A stretch of DNA of 64,000 nt, from the NCBI GenBank assembly GCA_020025675.1, contig JAHHRS010000001.1:11193-75192 (forward strand), in the 5' to 3' direction. Origin of the DNA: Oscillospiraceae bacterium. Lineage in GTDB: Bacteria; Bacillota; Clostridia; Oscillospirales; Oscillospiraceae. This document shows positions 1 through 7,628 of this stretch, one piece after another (within the stretch, counting starts at the first letter, position 1; every line of letters begins with the position of its first letter). The translations under genes were made by a program, and so were the position numbers. A model generated the notes under the pieces. It worked only from the letters and a program-made list of their open reading frames with translations. It had not been told where the DNA came from and did not search any database.

Positions 1-531
1 AAGCCGTTCATCACACTCTGTGTATGAACTTCCTTCCTCTCCGGTGGCTACTATGGCGCTTATTCTTTTTTCAAGTTCGGGACTTCCGTTTACTGCAACC
101 TCGCCCTGCGGAATGTAGGCACTGCGATTAAAAACGTCTTTAGATACCCCTGTCAGTTCTTCGCCGGCATTTCCTGAATTTAATCCCTCAACCTTGGTGT
201 TAGTTCCTGTATATACAGCTGAAAACTCCCTCATAGGGGCATTTTTTGCTCGGGAGCTGCGTGTTATTGTTATATCGCAGCCGTTTGAAACCAACTCCAT
301 ACTGCCCTCCATTGGTGCACCGGACCAGGGGGCATAGCGAAGTTTATCGGGCAGAGAACCCTTCTTAGCTCTCTCTGAGCTGTCAATGCCGTATAGCATG
401 GCCCGTATAAAGGCACACCAGGTGGTTTTGCCGCTCTCATTGGGAGCGTTTATTATATTGAGTCCGTCGTGAAACTTCAGACTCTCGTTTTGCAGTTTTC
501 CAAAGGAGGCTGTGGCTTTAGTAATCTTCAT
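1..531 (-). CDS. YhaN/SbcC-type AAA ATPase, partial (C-terminus beyond window)
   Basis: This is the N-terminal 177 codons of a large P-loop ATPase of the SbcC/Rad50/YhaN type, which partners a metallophosphoesterase nuclease in DNA end processing. The frame is open from the ATG at 531 to the window edge. The Walker A motif NESGKTT lies at residues 31-37, preceded by the typical opening in which a short beta strand leads to 'GLNIINAPN'. A Q-loop-like 'IPQGEVAV' lies around residue 145, followed by the signature 'ISAIVATGEEGSS' that is common in clostridial homologues. The start overlaps the end of the upstream nuclease gene by 14 nt, and an AAAGGAGG-like site is not obvious, so translational coupling is likely. 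The coiled coil and Walker B half lie outside the window. The family call is firm; the exact subtype is inferred from the neighbour. Confidence 0.85.
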   Translation of the reverse strand, partial: MKITKATASFGKLQNESLKFHDGLNIINAPNESGKTTWCAFIRAMLYGIDSSERAKKGSLPDKLRYAPWSGAPMEGSMELVSNGCDITITRSSRAKNAPMREFSAVYTGTNTKVEGLNSGNAGEELTGVSKDVFNRSAYIPQGEVAVNGSPELEKRISAIVATGEEGSSYTECDERL

Positions 532-1633
532 GTATTATAAGCTCCTCTCCGTTATCAAGAGCGGCCAGCCCCCAGAGTGCCGCCTGCTCAATCTCCGCTT
601 TCTCTTTTTCGCTTCCGGCCTTCCTGTAACTGTCGTGGAGCTTTTTAAGGAAAATACCTCTGAGACTGTCTTCACCGGCCTTTTCCCATATGGAACGGCG
701 CTGTTTTGTTTCGTCTCTCAGCTGAAGCTCAAAGAACAGGTGGGAGAGCTTTTCATATAAACCCTTAATGTTTGGACTTTGCTCTGAATGACCTTTTAAA
801 ACTATGCGGTAAATGTCACGGACGGTGTCATCAGGTAGCTGACTGTTAATGGCTATAATAGGATCGGAGTCGGTAATATCTACATTCATAATCTCATATC
901 GACGTGATGCGATGGAGAAAGGGGTAAGGGTACAGTTATCATCTGACAGCTCAATTATGCTTACGGTTTTATCTCCGGTCTCATCAAAGCCCCTGCCCTC
1001 CGGACAGCCGGGCCATGAGTAGTAGGTGCTGCCGGCCTTTTTCAGGCCGCTTGCTTTATGAATATGTCCCAGCGCCACATAGTCCATACCGCTATTTTCA
1101 AGCTCTTTTTCACTTATCGGGTTATATACGGAGTCAGGATTTCCTAGCTCTCCGTGAATACACATAATATTAAAGTAATTCTCTTTTTTCTCTGCGCTGA
1201 AGTCTTTAAGCATCGGCCCGCTGTGACTGTCGGTAAAAGCGGCGCCGTAGATGACAGCTCCCAAACCGGGCATTTCAACTCTGTCAATTTTAGGCGAATT
1301 GAAAATATATACGTTTTCAGGCAGTTTAAGCCTTGCATATGGGCATTTTGGCGTATAATAGTCATGATTACCCGGAGCTATGAACACAGGTGCAGAGATA
1401 TTTCCCAAAGCTCTTACAAGCTCCTCTCCGGTTTCATAGAAGGCTTTGGAGCTATCCAGCAAATCGCCGCTGAGTAACACCAAATCTACATGCTCTCTCT
1501 GACTCAGCTCCCCCAAAGCGGTCAGCAGCTCCCTCTGCTCCGCCCGCCGCACGGCGGCTTTGCTTCCGGGAAGCCCCTCAAAAGGGGAGTCAAGGTGAAA
1601 GTCCGCTGCGTGAAGAATTTTAATTTTGTTCAT
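518..1633 (-). CDS. YhaO/SbcD-type metallophosphoesterase (DNA repair exonuclease)
   Basis: This 371-residue calcineurin-like phosphoesterase is probably the nuclease subunit paired with the ATPase that follows it. The metal-binding motifs appear in order: 'AADFHLDS' (Asp11, His13), 'SGDLLDS', 'GNHDYY', 'CIHGE' and 'ALGHIHKA'. The C-terminal third is a less conserved capping or interaction region, as in YhaO and SbcD. I chose the ATG at 1633: a GAGGGG site lies about 10 nt upstream, and this start overlaps the TGA of ymdB as ATGA. A start 30 nt further upstream would run into ymdB without benefit. The order ymdB, nuclease, ATPase on one strand points to one transcript. The specific substrate (double-strand break ends, hairpins) is inferred from the family. 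Confidence 0.88.
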   Translation of the reverse strand: MNKIKILHAADFHLDSPFEGLPGSKAAVRRAEQRELLTALGELSQREHVDLVLLSGDLLDSSKAFYETGEELVRALGNISAPVFIAPGNHDYYTPKCPYARLKLPENVYIFNSPKIDRVEMPGLGAVIYGAAFTDSHSGPMLKDFSAEKKENYFNIMCIHGELGNPDSVYNPISEKELENSGMDYVALGHIHKASGLKKAGSTYYSWPGCPEGRGFDETGDKTVSIIELSDDNCTLTPFSIASRRYEIMNVDITDSDPIIAINSQLPDDTVRDIYRIVLKGHSEQSPNIKGLYEKLSHLFFELQLRDETKQRRSIWEKAGEDSLRGIFLKKLHDSYRKAGSEKEKAEIEQAALWGLAALDNGEELIIHEDY

Positions 1634-2403
1634 GTCAGTCTTATCCCCTCTGCCTTGAGGCATTTACCTGTGCTTTCATCAATATCGAAAACACATCCTT
1701 CTAATTTACATGGGCCTTTAGCGCTTTCGTAGCGCCTTGGCGGGTCGCCCATAAATTTTCCTATACTTTGCTTGGCTTCCACACCTAAAACAGAATTTAC
1801 AGGGCCTGTCATGCCCAAGTCGGTAATATAACCGGTGCCGTTGGGAAGGACGCAGGCATCCGAGGTCTGCACATGGGTGTGAGTACCCCAGACGGCGCTG
1901 GCCTTTCCGTCCAGCATGTATCCCATAGCCCGTTTTTCACTTGTGCCCTCTGCGTGAAAATCTACCAAAACTATTTTTTCGCGTATTTCCTGAAAATAGC
2001 CGTCGGCAATAACAAAGGGGTTATCAGTGTTACTGTCCAGCGTGAACCGCCCCATAAGATTGAGCACGCAAACATCACCGAAGGGAGTGCGGAAAACCCC
2101 GATACCTCTTCCGGGACACTGAGGACCGAAGTTAGCGGGACGGAGAATACTGCCGCAATCATCTAAAAACGGACGCAGCTCTGTTCTGGTCCATGTGTGA
2201 TTTCCAAGTGTAATAACATCGGCCCCGGCACGGAAGATAAACTCAGCCTGCCTTGGGGTTATGCCTACCACGTTTGCGTTTTCACCGTTTACCACAGTAA
2301 AATTGATGCCATGCATTTTCTTATATGAATTCAGATGCCTGTTCAGATACTCAAGCCCGGGCTCGCCACAAACATCGCCCACAGCTAAAATTCTGACGCT
2401 CAT
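1630..2403 (-). CDS. ymdB: YmdB-family metallophosphoesterase (2',3'-cyclic nucleotide phosphodiesterase)
   Basis: This 257-residue protein belongs to the TIGR00282/YmdB family, dimetal phosphodiesterases that act on 2',3'-cyclic nucleotides and in Bacillus affect biofilm and motility decisions. The family motifs are visible: 'AVGDVCGEPG' at the N-terminus, 'NGENAN', 'GNHTWT', 'DFHAEGTSEK' and 'GTHTHVQTSD'. The length matches the family norm of about 260. A GGAGG site lies 7 nt before the ATG at 2403. It is the first gene of a minus-strand operon and overlaps the following nuclease gene by 4 nt. In many Firmicutes ymdB sits near rny; that gene is not in this window, so the pairing with the YhaO/YhaN module is local. 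Confidence 0.93.
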   Translation of the reverse strand: MSVRILAVGDVCGEPGLEYLNRHLNSYKKMHGINFTVVNGENANVVGITPRQAEFIFRAGADVITLGNHTWTRTELRPFLDDCGSILRPANFGPQCPGRGIGVFRTPFGDVCVLNLMGRFTLDSNTDNPFVIADGYFQEIREKIVLVDFHAEGTSEKRAMGYMLDGKASAVWGTHTHVQTSDACVLPNGTGYITDLGMTGPVNSVLGVEAKQSIGKFMGDPPRRYESAKGPCKLEGCVFDIDESTGKCLKAEGIRLT

Positions 2404-2521
2404 AGTAAATCCTCCATTTTAAATCTCATTATATGGATATTATACCACATTTTACATGAAAGCTTCAACGTAATAAATGCACATAATAGGAATACATAAT
2501 GTAAATGGAGGTAAATTATTT

Positions 2522-2692
2522 ATGAACAAGAAGAATATGTATATCGGAGTAGGTCTTGGAGCGTTAGCTTGTGGAGCAGCGGCTATGATGTTAAAACCCC
2601 ATAAAAAGCACAAAATGAAAAGCTCTGTGGGAAAGGCATTAAAGACAATGGGTGATGTAGCGGAGTCTATATCCGACACTATGGGCTGGTAA
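2522..2692 (+). CDS. Small predicted membrane protein (56 aa)
   Basis: I do not recognise a named family. The 56-residue peptide has a short basic start, a single hydrophobic segment at about residues 6-23 (Gly/Ala rich, ending in two Met), a Lys/His-rich stretch (HKKHK), and then a C-terminal half that could form an amphipathic helix ending in GW. This arrangement recalls short YtxH-like membrane proteins, but the match is only in overall character. A strong GGAGG ribosome site lies about 9 nt before the ATG at 2522, which decides the start over an in-frame ATG 45 nt upstream. It stands alone between the divergent ymdB operon and the tRNA-Arg gene. Confidence 0.7.
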   Translation: MNKKNMYIGVGLGALACGAAAMMLKPHKKHKMKSSVGKALKTMGDVAESISDTMGW

Positions 2693-2756
2693 AAAGGAAA
2701 TTTTCGCCGTATCATACAGGATAAACAGATTTTTTAAAAAATTTTTTAAAAAACCC

Positions 2757-2785
2757 TTGCAATTTATTCCAGACTGTGCTAATAT
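2757..2785 (+). promoter_or_regulatory. Promoter of tRNA-Arg
   Basis: A TTGCAA hexamer at 2757-2762 and TAATAT at 2780-2785 are separated by 17 bp. The predicted start of transcription falls a few bases before the tRNA at 2804, as expected for a dedicated stable-RNA promoter. Confidence 0.6.
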
Positions 2786-2803
2786 AATCAGGCTCTAAGA
2801 GAT

Positions 2804-2880
2804 GCGCCGTTAGCTCAGCTGGATAGAGCGTCTGGCTACGGACCAGAAGGTCAGGGGTTCGAATCCCTTACGGCGTGCCA
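2804..2880 (+). tRNA. tRNA-Arg (anticodon ACG)
   Basis: The 77-nt cloverleaf is complete. The 7-bp acceptor stem GCGCCGT/ACGGCGT has a G-U first pair. The D arm contains 'AGCTCAGCTGGATAGAGC'. The anticodon stem TCTGG/CCAGA encloses the loop CTACGGA, whose central triplet ACG reads Arg CGN codons once the A is deaminated. The T arm carries GGTTCGAATCC. The discriminator G and the CCA end are encoded (2877-2880). The tRNA adenosine deaminase that would modify A34 of this tRNA is encoded in the same window at 39274-39720. Confidence 0.97.
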
Positions 2881-2882
2881 GT

Positions 2883-2920
2883 CAAGCCGGTATCCCATTG
2901 GGATGCCGGCTTGTTTCTTT
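2883..2920 (+). terminator. Terminator after tRNA-Arg
   Basis: A 14-bp stem (CAAGCCGG, one T-G wobble, ATCCC) closes a three-base ATT loop and is followed by TTTCTTT. It begins three bases after the tRNA CCA end. Confidence 0.85.
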
Positions 2921-3203
2921 ATATGATAAAATGAAATGAAAAACAATGGGAAAAGCTATGCTTAAAATCTGCAAGCTGCTGCAATGTGAAAGCTTTATCC
3001 CATGCACTGTGCCGAACCGAAGCCGGGGACAAAAGTCCCCAGCCTTATTATATTTATAATAAAATTAAATTCTTTAGCGTAACAGCACTCCGTTTATAAA
3101 GCGGCGGTTTTTGGTTGTCCCGAAAACAAAAATGTGGTAAAATAATATCTGAGAAAATTAATTAGACAAGTCCTCATAATTTCGGGGAAAAGGAGTTATT
3201 ATT
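2921..3203. other. Intergenic stretch before tex; no gene seen
   Basis: No plausible reading frame with a ribosome site is present. A small hairpin GGGGAC-AAAA-GTCCCC lies at 3025-3040 without a following T-run. The right part is AT-rich and contains the probable tex promoter. Confidence 0.5.
3115..3143 (+). promoter_or_regulatory. Probable tex promoter
   Basis: TTGTCC (3115-3120) and TAAAAT (3138-3143) are spaced by 17 bp and lie about 60 bp before the tex start codon. Confidence 0.45.
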
Positions 3204-5360
3204 TTGGATACTATAAACCAGATACTGGCAAGGGAACTTGACAGGCCGCTGAATCATATTGAAAATGTTGTAAATCTTCTGGACGAGGGAAACACTATAC
3301 CTTTTATCGCCCGTTACCGTAAGGAAATGCACGGAGCTATGGACGACACCTCTTTAAGAACTCTTGAGGAGCGTCTTCGGTATCTGCGCTCTTTACAGGA
3401 ACGTAAGGAGACAGTTAAAAAGTCAATAGAAGAGCAGGGAAAAATGACGGAGGAACTGTCTGATGCAATTGATCAGGTGGAGACCCTTTCCGCTCTTGAA
3501 GACTTATATAGACCCTATAAACCGAAACGCCGCACCAGAGCTACCATAGCACGGGAAAAAGGTCTTGCACCTCTTGCTGAAGAGTTATATGCACAGAGTT
3601 TAGAGATGCCTTCTCCGGAGACACTGGCAGAAAACTATATAGATCCGGAAAAGGGTGTTGAGAGCATTGAAGATGCTTTAGAAGGTGCCTCCGATATAAT
3701 CGCAGAGCAAATATCTGATGATGCGGAGATAAGAAAAATACTCCGTGCTTTTATAGAGACAAATGCTTCCGTAGTTTCTTCTGCTGCAACTGAGGAGGAT
3801 TCGGTATACAGCCTTTACTATGAATTTTCTCAGAGAATAAGCAAATTACAGGGGCATCAGATATTAGCCTTAAACAGAGGGGAAAAAGAGGGATTTTTAA
3901 AGGTCAGCATAGAGCTTGACAGAGACGGAGCTTTGCAGAAGCTGCGCCGTGCTGTAATTAAACCCGGATCTCCCGCAATGGCATTTGTAAGAGCTGCTGC
4001 CGATGATGCATATGACAGACTTCTCTGGCCTTCTATGGAGAGAGAAACCAGAAACGAATTGACTGACTGGGCCTGTGAGGGAGCTATAAAAATGTTCGGT
4101 CTTAACTTAAAGCCCTTGCTCATGCAGCCCCCTGTTAAGGGAAAAGTTACTATGGGCCTTGACCCCGGCTACCGCAACGGCTGTAAGGTGGCAGTAGTTG
4201 ACGGTACGGGTAAGGTTTTAGATACAGCGGTGGTCTACCCAACCTTTAGCGAGGGCAGGAAAAAAGAGGCAATAAAAACCCTTTCAGCCCTTATCAAAAA
4301 GCATGGTGTTCAGCACATAGCAATTGGAAACGGTACTGCCTCCAGAGAGACGGAGCAGATGACAGTGGAGATGCTGAAAGAACTGGACGGAGGTCAATCC
4401 TATGCCATTGTCAATGAGGCGGGAGCCTCTGTTTACTCTGCTTCAAAACTTGCGGCAGAGGAATTCCCGGATTATGACGTTAACCTCCGCTCTGCCGTTT
4501 CCATAGCAAGACGCTTGCAGGACCCGCTGGCGGAGCTTGTAAAAATCGAACCTATGGCAATAGGTGTAGGTCAGTATCAGCATGACATGCCTCAGGCAAA
4601 GCTGGAAGAGACTCTGGACGGAGTTGTGGAAGACTGTGTTAATGCTGTGGGCGTTGATATAAATACGGCATCTCCATCTCTTTTACAGAGAGTTTCCGGT
4701 CTAAATAAGACAACGGCAAAAAATATCGTAGCATACCGTGAAGAAAACGGTCTGTTTTTATCTCGTAAGGATATTAAGAAGGTGCCCAAGCTCGGCCCCA
4801 AGGCTTTCCAGCAGTCTGCCGGCTTTTTAAGAATTCCGGAGAGTGAGCAGGTGCTTGATAACACCGCGGTTCACCCGGAGAGCTATGAGGCCGCTGAAAA
4901 GCTTCTTGCACTTTGCGGTTATTCCCTCAGCGATGTGGCTGAGGGAAATATAGCTGAGCTTCAAAAGCGTATGGAAAGCTTCGGTATTTCCAAAGCGGCT
5001 GAGGAGTGCAAAGTCGGTGAGCCCACTTTGCGGGATATTGCTCAGGAGCTTATGAAGCCGGGCAGAGACCCCAGAGAAGAGCTGCCTCCTGTGCTGCTGA
5101 GAAAAGATGTTCTGGAAATTAAGGACTTAAAGCCCGGCATGGTTTTGACCGGTACGGTAAGAAACGTTATAGACTTCGGCGTTTTTGTGGACATCGGAGT
5201 TCATCAGGACGGGCTTGTACACATCTCACAAATAAGCGACAAGTTTATCCGTCATCCAAGTGAGGTGCTGGCAGTAGGCGATATAGTAAAGGTAGTTGTA
5301 CTTGATGTGGACGAGAAGAAACACCGAATTTCACTGTCTATTAAGCAAGTAAAAGAATAA
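3204..5360 (+). CDS. tex: Tex-family S1 RNA-binding transcription accessory protein
   Basis: This 718-residue protein has the full Tex architecture: N-terminal helical domain, YqgF/RuvC-like fold in the middle ('VTMGLDPGYRNGCKVAVVDG' near residue 316), helix-hairpin-helix region ('GVDINTASPSLLQRVSGL'), and a C-terminal S1 domain ('GMVLTGTVRNVIDFGVFVDIG' near residue 640). Tex/Spt6-type proteins bind RNA polymerase and nucleic acid and influence transcription and expression of virulence or stress genes; the role here is inferred from the family. The start is TTG at 3204, supported by AAAAGGAG about 8 nt upstream and by the usual N-terminal 'INQILARELDRPL'. It is monocistronic, with a promoter upstream and a strong terminator 28 bp downstream. 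Confidence 0.95.
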   Translation: MDTINQILARELDRPLNHIENVVNLLDEGNTIPFIARYRKEMHGAMDDTSLRTLEERLRYLRSLQERKETVKKSIEEQGKMTEELSDAIDQVETLSALEDLYRPYKPKRRTRATIAREKGLAPLAEELYAQSLEMPSPETLAENYIDPEKGVESIEDALEGASDIIAEQISDDAEIRKILRAFIETNASVVSSAATEEDSVYSLYYEFSQRISKLQGHQILALNRGEKEGFLKVSIELDRDGALQKLRRAVIKPGSPAMAFVRAAADDAYDRLLWPSMERETRNELTDWACEGAIKMFGLNLKPLLMQPPVKGKVTMGLDPGYRNGCKVAVVDGTGKVLDTAVVYPTFSEGRKKEAIKTLSALIKKHGVQHIAIGNGTASRETEQMTVEMLKELDGGQSYAIVNEAGASVYSASKLAAEEFPDYDVNLRSAVSIARRLQDPLAELVKIEPMAIGVGQYQHDMPQAKLEETLDGVVEDCVNAVGVDINTASPSLLQRVSGLNKTTAKNIVAYREENGLFLSRKDIKKVPKLGPKAFQQSAGFLRIPESEQVLDNTAVHPESYEAAEKLLALCGYSLSDVAEGNIAELQKRMESFGISKAAEECKVGEPTLRDIAQELMKPGRDPREELPPVLLRKDVLEIKDLKPGMVLTGTVRNVIDFGVFVDIGVHQDGLVHISQISDKFIRHPSEVLAVGDIVKVVVLDVDEKKHRISLSIKQVKE

Positions 5361-5387
5361 TATTTAGACAAATATGGCTAAAGTGTC

Positions 5388-5420
5388 AAAAAATCCACCG
5401 TCCAGACGGTGGATTTTTTG
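5388..5420 (+). terminator. tex terminator
   Basis: A 14-bp stem AAAAAATCCACCGT / ACGGTGGATTTTTT has a CCAG loop, and its 3' arm ends in a T-run. It is a strong intrinsic terminator. Confidence 0.92.
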
Positions 5421-5433
5421 TTAACAACGGTAA

Positions 5434-5462
5434 TTGAATTTTTAACCTTAAAGCTCTATACT
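5434..5462 (+). promoter_or_regulatory. Promoter of first degV gene
   Basis: TTGAAT (5434-5439), a 17-bp spacer and TATACT (5457-5462) lie 26 bp before the start codon. Confidence 0.6.
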
Positions 5463-5487
5463 TTTACCCGATAAAGGAGGGTTTCAG

Positions 5488-6336
5488 ATGAGCGTAAAGA
5501 TTATTTGCGATTCTGCATGCGATATGACAAGAGCCGAGGCTTTTGATAAGGATGTTATACTCATACCTCTCAAAACACATATAGATGGAAAAGAGTATAG
5601 AGACGGAATAGATATAGACGGAAATAAATTTTATAAACTGCTTTCCCAATGCAACCAGCTGCCCACAACCAGCCAGATAGGGCCGGGAGAATTTCTTAAT
5701 GCATACAATGAGGCGGGTAAGGATAACGAGATAGTTGTAATAAGCATGTCCGGTGCGCTGTCGGGCACAGCACAGAGTGCAAAGATAGCGGCTATGGAAT
5801 TTGACGGAGAGGTGTACTGTGTTGACAGCCTCAATGTTACAGCGGGAGAGAGAATTTTACTTGAGTACGCACTCAGACTAAGAGACAAAGGTCTAAATGG
5901 CAAAGAGATTGCAGAAGAACTGGAAAAGGCAAAGTCAAAGGTCTGCATTGTGGCCAGAGTTGATACTCTTGAATATCTGAAAAAGGGTGGAAGACTGGGA
6001 AAGTTTGCGGCTGCCGCAGGTATGGTTTTGAACGTAAAACCGGTTTTGGAAATTGACCGTGGCGAAATAAAAATTATAGGCAAGGCCAGGGGCGTTAAAC
6101 AGAGTAATAATATGCTGACTCAGATAATCAGGGAAAAGGGCGGAATTGATTTTTCAATGCCTTTGATGCTTGCTTATTCCGGCTGCGACAGGAGCCTTCT
6201 TGATGCCTATATAGAATGCAGCCGGCCCATTTGGGAAGGAAATACCGAGGATCTGCCCACCTGCGTTATGGGAAGCACCATTGGTACTCATGCAGGTCCG
6301 GGAACGGTTGCAGTGGCATTTTTTGTAAAAGAGTAA
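5488..6336 (+). CDS. DegV family fatty-acid-binding protein
   Basis: This 282-residue DegV-fold protein probably binds a single fatty acid and, in systems with FakA, presents it for phosphorylation. The family features are present: 'IICDSACDM' at the N-terminus, 'PTTSQIGPGEF' around residue 58, 'VVISMSGALSGT' (the SGLSGT-like ligand loop) around residue 82, 'KKGGRLG' in the middle and the C-terminal 'GTHAGPGTVAVAFF'. The start is fixed by AAAGGAGGG about 8 nt before the ATG. The gene stands alone with its own promoter. No FakA gene is nearby, and a second, diverged DegV gene lies at 15339. Substrate chain length cannot be judged from sequence. Confidence 0.92.
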   Translation: MSVKIICDSACDMTRAEAFDKDVILIPLKTHIDGKEYRDGIDIDGNKFYKLLSQCNQLPTTSQIGPGEFLNAYNEAGKDNEIVVISMSGALSGTAQSAKIAAMEFDGEVYCVDSLNVTAGERILLEYALRLRDKGLNGKEIAEELEKAKSKVCIVARVDTLEYLKKGGRLGKFAAAAGMVLNVKPVLEIDRGEIKIIGKARGVKQSNNMLTQIIREKGGIDFSMPLMLAYSGCDRSLLDAYIECSRPIWEGNTEDLPTCVMGSTIGTHAGPGTVAVAFFVKE

Positions 6337-6360
6337 ATCTTCGGAATCAGAACTGTATAA

Positions 6361-6395
6361 GAAATGGACATATCGGTTTTCGATATGTCCATTTC
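6361..6395. terminator. Hairpin between convergent genes
   Basis: A perfect 15-bp inverted repeat (GAAATGGACATATCG and its complement) with a GTTTT loop sits between the ends of degV and the hemolysin III gene. Neither side has a clean T-run, so it may act as a weak bidirectional terminator or an RNA 3' end stabiliser. Confidence 0.6.
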
Positions 6396-6398
6396 CTG

Positions 6399-7079
6399 TT
6401 ATAAAACATATTTTAGTATGCAAATTGCGTGAAGCAAAGCACCGATGTCCACAAAAATGTGGAAAACTGTATGATAGATAGGCTTTTTCTTACCTACGTT
6501 GTATAGAATTGCACCTAAAGTATATGATATTCCGCCCAGAAGGAGTAAAATAAAACCGTTTGTACCTGTTGTATCCAAGGTTGGTTTCAGCGCCAGCACT
6601 ATAAACCAGCCCATACCTATATAACAGGCCATTGAGAGCTTGGAAAACTTGTAATGATCAATAGCTGTAAAGACAGTTGCGAAGACTGCAAGCGCCCATT
6701 CCGCTCCAAATACTGTCCATGCCCAGCCCGGATGTATAGGGCGCATGGCACTTAAAAGTATAGGGGTATATGTGCCGGCTATGAGAAAATATATAGTGCA
6801 GTGGTCTATTACCTGCATGACCTTTTTTGCCATTCCCGGCTTCAGACCGTGATAGACACTGGACACAGTAAACAGCAAAATCATAAATGCGCCGTAAACA
6901 GAGACACTTACGATACCCCAGACATTGTGATGAGAGACGGAAATAAGAATGCCTAAAACTAATGTTATAATGCCTACCACTGCCCCTGCTATGTGGCTTG
7001 CCATATTCATCAGATCTTCTTTTCTCGTATAATCCGGGAGACTGCGCTCTCTAAGTGGTGTGCGTGACAATTTAAACAC
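6399..7079 (-). CDS. Hemolysin III / PAQR family membrane protein
   Basis: This 226-residue integral membrane protein has seven predicted hydrophobic helices and the PAQR (hemolysin III, YqfA) signatures: 'SHIAGAVVG' at the first helix, 'SVYHGL' (with the conserved Ser and His), 'DHCTIYFLIAGTYTP' and the C-terminal 'YHTVFHIFVDIGALLH' carrying the His residues of the predicted metal site. Bacterial members are proposed zinc-dependent hydrolases of membrane lipids, but their substrate is not established. I chose the GTG at 7079, which follows AAAGGGCAG and keeps the pre-helix 'PDYTRKEDLMN' seen in homologues. It is convergent to degV. Confidence 0.9.
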   Translation of the reverse strand: MFKLSRTPLRERSLPDYTRKEDLMNMASHIAGAVVGIITLVLGILISVSHHNVWGIVSVSVYGAFMILLFTVSSVYHGLKPGMAKKVMQVIDHCTIYFLIAGTYTPILLSAMRPIHPGWAWTVFGAEWALAVFATVFTAIDHYKFSKLSMACYIGMGWFIVLALKPTLDTTGTNGFILLLLGGISYTLGAILYNVGKKKPIYHTVFHIFVDIGALLHAICILKYVL

Positions 7080-7224
7080 CTGCCCTTTCTGGAATAAAGC
7101 ATAGCGCAGAAATGGCAGAGAGACAAGCTACCTATGATTTTTGGCCCTCTACTGAGGAGAGAGAAGGACTCTACGCTTATAAAGAGCCAAAAACCTCACT
7201 GAAAAATTTTATTCCATAAATCTA

Positions 7225-7449
7225 TCAGTCGCATTTTGGAAAAATTTCCGAAAGCAATTCCTCCGCTTTGACTTTATTTTCGGATGGAACATAAATTTTC
7301 AATTTTTCCTGAATTCCCGTTTTCAGAGTCATTCCTGCCCCATGTACAGGCAAGGCGGTACATGGAATGTGGTTGTCCTTTAAAACCTCCATGAGCATAT
7401 CTGCCCACATTTTTTCTTTCACAACTAACAATTCATAATCGGTATTCAT
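7225..7449 (-). CDS. Small DUF2007-like putative signal-transducing protein
   Basis: This 74-residue soluble protein resembles the DUF2007 group (putative signal-transducing, PII-like fold): a short N-terminal strand 'YELLVVKEKMWADMLMEVLKDNHIPC', then a 'LKIYVPSENKVKAEELLSEI' segment with a C-terminal helix. That group often appears as a regulatory domain with no known ligand. The start ATG at 7449 is supported by AAGGAGG 6 nt upstream; a longer start would have no ribosome site. It lies between the hemolysin III gene and the envelope operon on the same strand, but a terminator at 7578-7618 separates it from the latter. Family call is moderate. Confidence 0.7.
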   Translation of the reverse strand: MNTDYELLVVKEKMWADMLMEVLKDNHIPCTALPVHGAGMTLKTGIQEKLKIYVPSENKVKAEELLSEIFPKCD

Positions 7450-7577
7450 TGATATCCTCCTTAAAATTTTTATTAACCTCAATATAATTTTTCTATTTCT
7501 TCAATTATAGCACGGCTGTTTATGAATATGCAGCTGTTTTAAACCAAATAAAATATAAAAGTCTCATAAGCTAAGCG

Positions 7578-7618
7578 TTAAAAAACGGCAGCAACGAAAA
7601 TTTCGTGACTGCCGTTTT
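7578..7618 (-). terminator. Terminator of the envelope operon
   Basis: A 10-bp stem (AAAACGGCAG/CTGCCGTTTT) with an inner ACGAAA/TTTCGT pairing lies 11 bp past the stop of the Lgt-like gene and gives a T-run in the minus-strand transcript. Confidence 0.85.
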
Positions 7619-7628
7619 ATTAAAAGCT

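Noticed and set aside
3025..3040. Hairpin GGGGAC-AAAA-GTCCCC considered as a terminator
   Set aside because: There is no following T-run and the tRNA already has its own terminator at 2883; left as an unexplained short hairpin.
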